Assembly: GCA_031431475.1 (NCBI GenBank)
Contig: JANPDL010000036.1
Span: forward strand, 124,001-188,000
Length of the DNA: 64,000 bases
DNA from: JADCCX01 sp031431475
Lineage (GTDB): Bacteria > Pseudomonadota > Alphaproteobacteria > Rhizobiales > Beijerinckiaceae
Direction: 5' to 3'
Shown: positions 58,075-64,000 of the stretch, in pieces
Numbering within the stretch: the first letter of the stretch is position 1
Layout: every line of letters starts with the position of its first letter
Position numbers and translations under genes: made by a program
The notes under the pieces: generated by a model
Told to the model about the DNA's origin: nothing
What the model saw: only the letters and a program-made list of their open reading frames with translations
Database searches by the model: none

Positions 58075-59973
58075 ATGGGTTTGTCAACGGCACTCAATTC
58101 CTCCCTCTCGGGATTGCGGATCACGCAATCCCAGATGGAAGTTGTCTCGCAGAACATCGCGAATGTGGATTCCGTTGGCTACAGCCGTCGCAAGCTCAAT
58201 GTCGTCCAGAACCTGTCTGGAGCGACTACGTCGGGTGTCCGGAATGCGGGTATCCAGCGCCAGCTTGATGCGCTCGTCCAGAGACAGTTGCGCACCGAAA
58301 CCTCGGGAGCGTCGTTCACCGATGTAAAGGCACGGTATGCCGAGCAGCTTGACCGCCTGTTCGGTGAACCCGGCAAGGCTGGTTCGCTGGACAGTATCGT
58401 TAACTCCTTCGCCTCCGCTTTGCAGACGCTGACCACCAATCCGTCCGATTTTACGGCGCGGGCTCAGGTCATGTCCAATGCCCAGCAGCTGGCAGGCCAA
58501 CTGAACGGCTTGACCGCTGATATCCAGACGCTGCGCAACAACGCTGAAACAAATATCTCTGCCGGTGTGACGCGCGTCAACGAATTGCTGCAGAACATCA
58601 AGGGGATAGACGCCAAGGTCTTTGGCGAGGGGGTCACGAGCGCCAATTCGGCGGGCCTGCTGGACGAGCGCGACCGCATGATCAACGAGCTCTCGGGGCT
58701 CATCGAGGTCAATGTCGCAACCCAGAACAATGGCAGTGTCAGCATTTTCACAAATGGTGGCCTGCAGCTCTACGGCCCGGGCAATGCTGTCCAGCTGAGC
58801 TTTGACGCCCGTTCCGGCATTGATTCCAACGACTTGTTTACGACCAATCCTGCGACACGTGGCGTCGGAACAATCCGAATCGCGAACGCGACCGGTACCG
58901 GTGCGGATCTGATCGCGGGCGGCCTCTTCCGCTCCGGTTCCATCGGAGCCGAGATCGACATGCGCGACAAGGTGCTGGTCGAGGCGCAGACTCAGCTGGA
59001 CGATCTGGCGGCGGGGCTGGCCGCTTCGCTGGGAGATCGCAACCCGACAACATCTGTGACCACAGGCGTGAACGCCGGGTTTGATGTGGCGCTTGCCGAT
59101 GTGCTGGTTCCCGGCAACCTTGCGATGAAGGCGGGCAATACGCTTTCCATCGAGGTAAATACGCCGACGGGTCCGCAACGGTTCCAGTTCATCGCGACGA
59201 ATGGCTCTGCTCCCAATCCTATCCCTGCCTCGGAAGGCGAGGACGGTGCAACGATCATCCGCTATGACCGTGCAGGCGGTTTTGCCGGCCTTCAGGCAGC
59301 AGTTGCCGGCGCGCTTGGTGGCGGCTTCACCGTGTCGCTCCAGCCCGGCAACGTGTTGCGCGTGGTCGATGCGGGCGGCGGCAACACTGTGACAGACACC
59401 CGCGCCAGTTTCTCGACCTCCGGCCTCACCGGTGAGGGACCAGAGTTGCAAATGTTCGTCGACGCGGCCGCTGGCAATGTTCCCTATACGGGCTCGCTGG
59501 ACGGGCTGAACCCGCAGAAGCGCGGCTTCGCCGGGCGCATTGGCGTCAACGGTAACCTGATCGCGGATACGTCAAAGCTTGTCGTCTACAACACGACGCC
59601 GGGTTCTGTGACGCCGCAGGGCGACAGCACGCGGCCACGTCTTCTTCTGGACCGCTTGACCAATGCCCAGCGCAGCTTCTCGGCTGGATCGGGTATCGGC
59701 GATACGGCCAACGGTATCCGGACAAGTGTCACGCAATTCGCGCGCCGCGTTGTCGAGGATCAGGGTGCCAATGCAACCCAGGCACTGAATATTGACGATG
59801 GACAGAAGCTTGTCCTGCGCTCGGTCGAAGCCCGTTTCTCCGAGACATCTGGCGTCTCGATTGATCAGGAAATGTCGGATCTTGTGCAAATCCAGAATGC
59901 CTATGCCGCCAACGCCCGTGTTATCGGCGCGGTGAAGGAACTCTTCGATACCCTCCTGAGAATCGGAGCCTGA
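58075..59973 (+). CDS. flgK: Hook-associated protein FlgK (HAP1)
   Basis: A 632-residue hook-filament junction protein. Conserved termini: GLSTALNSSLSGLRITQSQM with NIANVDSVGYSRR at the N-terminus, and SGVSIDQEMSDLVQIQNAY with ANARVI near the C-terminus. The long central region forms the D2/D3 domains. It is in the flgE-flgK-flgL operon; flgL follows two bases after the stop. Confidence 0.94.
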   Translation: MGLSTALNSSLSGLRITQSQMEVVSQNIANVDSVGYSRRKLNVVQNLSGATTSGVRNAGIQRQLDALVQRQLRTETSGASFTDVKARYAEQLDRLFGEPGKAGSLDSIVNSFASALQTLTTNPSDFTARAQVMSNAQQLAGQLNGLTADIQTLRNNAETNISAGVTRVNELLQNIKGIDAKVFGEGVTSANSAGLLDERDRMINELSGLIEVNVATQNNGSVSIFTNGGLQLYGPGNAVQLSFDARSGIDSNDLFTTNPATRGVGTIRIANATGTGADLIAGGLFRSGSIGAEIDMRDKVLVEAQTQLDDLAAGLAASLGDRNPTTSVTTGVNAGFDVALADVLVPGNLAMKAGNTLSIEVNTPTGPQRFQFIATNGSAPNPIPASEGEDGATIIRYDRAGGFAGLQAAVAGALGGGFTVSLQPGNVLRVVDAGGGNTVTDTRASFSTSGLTGEGPELQMFVDAAAGNVPYTGSLDGLNPQKRGFAGRIGVNGNLIADTSKLVVYNTTPGSVTPQGDSTRPRLLLDRLTNAQRSFSAGSGIGDTANGIRTSVTQFARRVVEDQGANATQALNIDDGQKLVLRSVEARFSETSGVSIDQEMSDLVQIQNAYAANARVIGAVKELFDTLLRIGA

Positions 59974-59975
59974 TC

Positions 59976-61496
59976 ATGCCCATTTCTCCCCTTGCACCTG
60001 GCGCTTTCAGGTCCAGCAATGCGGCCAACCTGCTGACCAACACGCGAATATCGCTTGATGATCTGCAGCGCCAGCTTGCCACCGGCAAGAAGTCCCAGAC
60101 GTTCGGCGGGCTTGGCGCACAGCGCATCACCTCGCTCAATTTGCGGGCCAAATTGTCCGAGGTGGAGGGGTATCAGTCCACGATCACGATGTTCCAGATT
60201 CGCGCCAGGCAACTGGACCTGAACCTGAACCAACTGGGCAAGATCGGCGATGATGTCCGTTCTTTCACTTTCCTGCCACAGTACAATCCGGACAGCACGG
60301 GCAAGACCTCGATCCAGAACTACGTGAAGGATCGCTTCAACGAAGCGATCGATGGGCTGAACCTGCAGGTCAACGGAACCTATTTTTTCTCGGGGCGTAG
60401 CACGGATGTTAGGCCTGTTTTGGATGGAGCAACGATTCTGAACGGCGATGCCGCCGGACGCGCCGGTGTCACGCAACTGATCACCGAGCGCAAGGCGGCG
60501 GATTATGGTGTTCTCGCGAGTGCCGGGCGCGTCACGCGCGGCGGTGCGGGCACCAATGCCACGCTGACCGAGGATGGCACGCATCCCTTCGGGTTCAAAC
60601 TGACGGCGGCATCTTCGACCGCTCCGGGCATTACCTCTGCGCTGACGGTGGGACCGCCCGCCGACATCACTTTCAACGTCGCGGCCAATCCGCTGGATGG
60701 CCAGCAGGTGCGCTTCGAATTGACGTTGCCGGATGGCACGAAGCAATCGGTTGCCCTTACAGCAAGAGCGGCGCCACTTTCGCCCACGGCAAGCGCGGGT
60801 GAATTCGAAATCGGCGCCACACCAGCTGCTACGGCTGGCACTCTCAGAACTGCACTCGGTCTGGCACTTGACCGCGAGGCCACGACAACCTTGCCTTCTG
60901 CTTCGGCCAAAGCTGCTGCGGATGTGTTCTTTGCAGGCTCCATCAACAGTCCGCCGCTGCGTGTGTCAGGCCCGCCTGCGACTGCTACAGCGCTCGTTGC
61001 GGGTAGCGCCGCCAATACCGTGATCTGGTATCAAGGCGATGATCAGGCACCGTCTGCCCGCCTGACCCAACAGGCAAAGGTAGATACATCGCTGACTGTG
61101 GGTGTCGGCGCACAAGCCAATGAGGAAGGCATCCGCCGCCTGATGGCGAGCCTTTCTGTTTTCGTGACCGAGAGCTACAGCGCCGCCAACCCGAATGATC
61201 AAGGACGCTTTCAGGCCATGTCCGACCGGCTTCGGACGAGCCTCGGAGCGGTCAGCGGCCAGCAGCGCGTACAAGATATCCAGATCGATATCGCCATGTC
61301 CGCGACCACGATGAAGTTAGCGGGTGAGCGTCACCGGACAAAGATCAACTTCGTGGAAACCGCAATCGCCGAAGTCGAGGACGTCAATCAGGAAGAAACC
61401 GCCGCCAAGCTGCTGTCGCTCCAGACCAAGATGCAGGCGGCGTATCAGACAACCGCAATCATCAGCAGGTTGAACCTTACGGACTATCTGCGCTGA
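59976..61496 (+). CDS. flgL: Hook-associated protein FlgL-like (HAP3)
   Basis: A 506-residue flagellin-family protein. The N-terminal D0/D1 coil (LQRQLATGKKSQTFGGLG) and C-terminal coil (LLSLQTKMQAAYQTTAII...LTDYL) enclose a large variable centre. Position after flgK identifies it as the second junction protein, although it is larger than enteric FlgL (about 317 residues). It has no terminator, and the gap to the chemoreceptor gene carries a CtrA box. Confidence 0.88.
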   Translation: MPISPLAPGAFRSSNAANLLTNTRISLDDLQRQLATGKKSQTFGGLGAQRITSLNLRAKLSEVEGYQSTITMFQIRARQLDLNLNQLGKIGDDVRSFTFLPQYNPDSTGKTSIQNYVKDRFNEAIDGLNLQVNGTYFFSGRSTDVRPVLDGATILNGDAAGRAGVTQLITERKAADYGVLASAGRVTRGGAGTNATLTEDGTHPFGFKLTAASSTAPGITSALTVGPPADITFNVAANPLDGQQVRFELTLPDGTKQSVALTARAAPLSPTASAGEFEIGATPAATAGTLRTALGLALDREATTTLPSASAKAAADVFFAGSINSPPLRVSGPPATATALVAGSAANTVIWYQGDDQAPSARLTQQAKVDTSLTVGVGAQANEEGIRRLMASLSVFVTESYSAANPNDQGRFQAMSDRLRTSLGAVSGQQRVQDIQIDIAMSATTMKLAGERHRTKINFVETAIAEVEDVNQEETAAKLLSLQTKMQAAYQTTAIISRLNLTDYLR

Positions 61497-61532
61497 CACC
61501 GCTTTGCATTGGCCCAATCGTGATCGCAGCCT

Positions 61533-61547
61533 TTAACGGCTGATTAA
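61533..61547 (+). promoter_or_regulatory. CtrA box TTAA-N7-TTAA
   Basis: Perfect TTAA at 61533-61536 and 61544-61547 with seven bases between, the consensus for the cell-cycle regulator CtrA. It is 45 bp upstream of the TTG start (84 bp upstream of the ATG) of the chemoreceptor gene. The encoded SciP in this window is CtrA's antagonist. Confidence 0.7.
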
Positions 61548-61591
61548 CCACGTCGATTCATGGTGACTTCCGTTCAGGAACGTTCATCACC

Positions 61592-62950
61592 TTGTTTCCC
61601 AAGTCCTTTCGAGCCTTTGTCCGCGAGCGCATGGCCATCTGGAGCGGCGTGCTGCTGTTTCTGGCTGCGCTGTTTGTCGCGGTCGAGATGATCCATGCCG
61701 CGCGTTTGCAGGGGTTCCTGGTAGAAGTCGACCGGCTGTCGAAAGCGCTGGCTGGCGGTCAGGTGACGGCGCTGAACGAACTCAACGATTTTCGCGGGCA
61801 GATGCAGACCCATCTTGCCAGCAACGAGCGCAACAAGCTGCTCCTGGCGGCGCTGGTGGCTTTCTCGCTCGGTCTTGCGGCGTTCCTTGAACATCGCTGG
61901 TTGGTGAGGCCGATTGCACGGATGTCGCAAGAGCTTGCGGATAATGTGGCCCGGCTCGTGTCTGTCGAGGCTGCTTCGATGCGGCGTGATGACATTGGCG
62001 TCATGGGACGCGCGCTGCTGGCACGGCAGCGGACTGCGGACTATCGCGATGCGGCATCACAGATGCAGATTCAGGAACTGGATGCCAAAGTTGAGGCGCA
62101 GGCGGCTTTCCAGCAAGCGAGTTTGGCATTTCAAGAGCAGATGAGCGCGATAGTACTCTCGCTCGAAGGACATTCCAGCCGGATGACAGAAGCTTCGGAC
62201 AGCCTGTTCACGCTGTCGCGCGAGGTCGAGGCACGGGCCGAGGCTGTCTCCGGTGCGACCATAGCGGCATCGGAGAATGTGGCGGATGTCGCAAGCACTT
62301 TCGGGACTTTCGCAGACGGTATCACCCGCATTTCGGGCGAAACGGCGCGCACCGCTGATGCGGCTGAGCATGCCCGGAACGTGGTGCATGCGGCAAGCGC
62401 CGATACGGCTGCATTGCGCGAGACCGTCGGCATGATCGGACAGATGGTGACACTGATCAGCGATGTGGCGACCAAGACCAATCTTCTGGCGCTTAATGCC
62501 GCGATCGAAGCGGCGCGTGCCGGTGAACACGGCCGCGGTTTCGCGGTTGTGGCTTCTGAGGTGAAGCAACTGGCACAGCAGACATCGCAGGCCACGAGTG
62601 ATGCCGGGGCGCGCCTCAAAGCGATCACTGCGGCGGCTGACAGCATCGCGAACCGGATTCTCTCACTGGTGGATTCGGTCGAGGAGGTTGATATGGCCTC
62701 GGCTCAGATCGCCGAACTGATGCGCGAGCAAGGCGACAAATCCCGGGTCATCAACGGCGGCACGACTGAAGCAGCTGCAAGGATGCGTACTGTGTCAGCC
62801 CAGATGAGCGATATGAGCCGCATGGTCACGCAAAGCCACGGTGCCGCCAATATCGTCACCAGCATTTCCGGCGATCTCAGTCAGCAGGCACAGAGCCTCC
62901 GGGCTTCTGTTGAAACCTTCATGGATGCCACGAAACGGATTGCAGCATGA
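61592..62950 (+). CDS. Methyl-accepting chemotaxis protein
   Basis: A 452-residue chemoreceptor. TM1 (about 16-36) and TM2 (about 82-100) enclose only about 45 periplasmic residues, too few for a usual ligand-binding domain. A HAMP-like linker and the signalling domain follow, with the tip TKTNLLALNAAIEAARAGEH and GRGFAVVASEVKQLA near 294-330. The start is TTG 61592 or ATG 61631, both without a clear ribosome-binding site. The stop overlaps the start of the cytochrome b561 gene (ATGA), so the two are cotranslated, and a CtrA box lies just upstream. Confidence 0.92.
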   Translation: MFPKSFRAFVRERMAIWSGVLLFLAALFVAVEMIHAARLQGFLVEVDRLSKALAGGQVTALNELNDFRGQMQTHLASNERNKLLLAALVAFSLGLAAFLEHRWLVRPIARMSQELADNVARLVSVEAASMRRDDIGVMGRALLARQRTADYRDAASQMQIQELDAKVEAQAAFQQASLAFQEQMSAIVLSLEGHSSRMTEASDSLFTLSREVEARAEAVSGATIAASENVADVASTFGTFADGITRISGETARTADAAEHARNVVHAASADTAALRETVGMIGQMVTLISDVATKTNLLALNAAIEAARAGEHGRGFAVVASEVKQLAQQTSQATSDAGARLKAITAAADSIANRILSLVDSVEEVDMASAQIAELMREQGDKSRVINGGTTEAAARMRTVSAQMSDMSRMVTQSHGAANIVTSISGDLSQQAQSLRASVETFMDATKRIAA

Positions 62951-63516
62951 GCGTGACAGATGTTTCCGATGTGCGCCGCCAGGACGAAACGGGTGCGCGC
63001 GAAAGCCCCATACTCTCCCATTTGCCCATCGCGGTGATCTTTCACTGGACCACGGCTGTTCTTGTTGTGCTGATGTTCGCGTCAGGTATCATCATGACGC
63101 AGCTTGGCGGCGGTGCACTGGCCGACTTTCTGTCATCCGCCCACAAGCTGACCGGATTTTGCCTTCTGGTTCTGATACTGGCGCGGCTGGCTTATCGCAC
63201 TCAAGCGCGTCTGCGCGGGCGCTGGCTGCCACAGATCGGCAATCATACTGTCCACCGCGTGCTTTATGCATCGATGGTCCTCGTGCCGCTGCTGGGCTGG
63301 GCCGGCATCTCCGATTATGGCGCGCGCGAAACCCTGTTCGGCATCATCCTGCCGAAGATATGGCCCGAGGGCCTTGGCTATGACCACTGGCTGTTCTCGG
63401 CCCATGTCTGGATGGCCTTCGGGCTGATCGCGCTCGTCGTCATCCACATCGGCGTGGCCCTGCAGGATTATGTCATGCGGGGCCAGGCCGGCCAGATGCC
63501 AAGAACTGAGCGCTAG
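62947..63516 (+). CDS. Cytochrome b561-type membrane haem protein
   Basis: A 189-residue protein with four membrane helices and histidines placed for two b haems (HLPIAVIFHWTT, HKLTGF, HTVHRVLYAS and HWLFSAHVW). It fits bacterial cytochrome b561 (CybB-like), which exchanges electrons with quinone or superoxide. Its ATG is inside the stop of the chemoreceptor gene. It converges with the aminotransferase gene, overlapping by four bases at the stops. Confidence 0.9.
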   Translation: MSVTDVSDVRRQDETGARESPILSHLPIAVIFHWTTAVLVVLMFASGIIMTQLGGGALADFLSSAHKLTGFCLLVLILARLAYRTQARLRGRWLPQIGNHTVHRVLYASMVLVPLLGWAGISDYGARETLFGIILPKIWPEGLGYDHWLFSAHVWMAFGLIALVVIHIGVALQDYVMRGQAGQMPRTER

Positions 63517-64000
63517 GCGCTCAGCTTTCCGACAAGATCCTTTGTTGCCGCGACGAAATTGTCGATCTGCGCACGGTTGTTCCAGAGGCAGGCGTTGACG
63601 CGCTGCGGATGAGCCATCGGCTTTGGTGCCAGCGTATCGGGATCGCGGTTGGGGATGGAGCCGACCGGGAACATCTTGGTTTCAGGGTCAGTACCACGCG
63701 TCAGGCCGTCCTGGCCGACGCCGAGCCCGGAGATACGGAAGCTGTATTCCTTCAGCATCCGGGCCCGGAAATCGATGTTCAGTTTGTCGTCCATCTGCTG
63801 CTCGGCTTTGGGGAAAGGATTGAAGCCGATGATGCCGGATTGCAGCGCGGCGTCCTTGCGCGGCCTCAGGATGGAATCTGCGCCGAAGGAATCTGCCAGA
63901 CGGTCGAGGAAATAGCCACCGAGCCGCATGTGCCATGTCTCGATCCGAGCACGACCGATCTTGTCCCACATGGCGACAGCATCGCCGAGCGCCCGCCAGT
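63513..64000 (-). CDS. Class-V aminotransferase-fold protein, 3' part
   Basis: The frame is open from the window edge (WRALGDAVAMWDKIGRARIE...) to its stop at 63513, about 160 residues. This is the C-terminal small domain of a PLP-dependent class-V aminotransferase (cysteine desulfurase/isopenicillin N epimerase-like), including RLGGYFLDRL, GIIGFNPFP and RVNACLWNNRAQID. The PLP lysine lies outside the window. Substrate is unknown. Confidence 0.82.
   Translation of the reverse strand, partial: WRALGDAVAMWDKIGRARIETWHMRLGGYFLDRLADSFGADSILRPRKDAALQSGIIGFNPFPKAEQQMDDKLNIDFRARMLKEYSFRISGLGVGQDGLTRGTDPETKMFPVGSIPNRDPDTLAPKPMAHPQRVNACLWNNRAQIDNFVAATKDLVGKLSA

Noticed and set aside
58084..59451. 455-codon open frame opposite flgK
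   Set aside because: Antisense shadow of a clear flgK; composition is atypical and there is no start signal.

Overview
The window is about 64 kb of moderately GC-rich chromosome from an alphaproteobacterium, most likely order Hyphomicrobiales (Rhizobiales). The order-level call rests on several signs: the CtrA-antagonist SciP, a giant coiled-coil protein of the polar-growth-ring (GPR/RgsE) type, the argH/tlpA and LptM-like/lysA/TIGR02302 neighbourhoods, an rpsP-rimM-trmD-rplS cluster next to ffh, flagellar genes of the flgE-flgK-flgL type, and dispersed palindromic elements typical of this group. I cannot name a genus. I see no CRISPR array, insertion sequence, rRNA or tRNA gene, integrase or prophage. 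The region reads as core chromosome with a few small accessory genes.

Layout. 0-7.5 kb: 3' end of a short-chain dehydrogenase, a palindromic repeat, sciP, the argJ-EamA-mutT operon, a lone flagellin gene with a long leader, two coupled YkgJ-type cysteine-cluster genes, a small membrane protein, a 2Fe-2S ferredoxin and an Hpt phosphotransfer protein. 7.7-18.9 kb: a 1538-residue GPR-like protein built of 11/22-residue repeats, a convergent Mla/MCE lipid-transport operon (STAS-permease fusion, ATPase, MCE protein, lipoprotein), a CheZ-like phosphatase and an EamA transporter. 18.9-24.5 kb: an XRE-cupin regulator with a tandem palindromic operator, an orphan CoxL-form-II-type molybdenum hydroxylase, two c-type cytochromes, a rhodanese and a MerR regulator. 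24.6-29.4 kb: a riboflavin operon (RibB with a degenerate GTP-cyclohydrolase-like domain, RibD, RibE), pyridoxal kinase and an orphan Bug-type solute-binding protein.

29.5-34.1 kb: the rplS-trmD-rimM-rpsP-ffh translation and secretion cluster (minus strand), interrupted by a small secreted protein gene, a palindromic repeat and an unrecognised AT-rich gene coupled at both ends between ffh and rpsP. 34.2-39.3 kb: a CpxAR/CpxP-like envelope-stress module with a candidate GTAAA-N5-GTAAA box shared with a divergent metallo-beta-lactamase-fold gene, then a DUF1810 gene and a GyrI-like protein. 39.4-44.2 kb: dapF, a 34-codon mini-ORF, ftsY, trmL, a lipoprotein and hemF. 44.2-51 kb: TIGR02302, lysA, LptM-like, argH and tlpA. 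51-56.2 kb: a beta-hydroxyacid dehydrogenase, a D-threonine-aldolase-type PLP enzyme, a standalone E2 acyltransferase domain and ycjX-ycjF.

56.2-64 kb: a palindromic repeat, a sigma-54 promoter with upstream inverted repeats, flgE-flgK-flgL, a textbook CtrA box, a chemoreceptor translationally coupled to a cytochrome b561, and the 3' part of a class-V aminotransferase. Several genes fall under one theme, polarity, cell cycle and motility: SciP, the CtrA box, the GPR-like protein, the flagellar genes, the chemoreceptor and the CheZ-like phosphatase. The most promising leads for a second look are the GPR-like repeat protein, the chemoreceptor/b561 pair, the Cpx-like module with its box, the XRE-cupin tandem operator, the orphan CoxL/cytochrome locus and the small coupled genes inside core operons.
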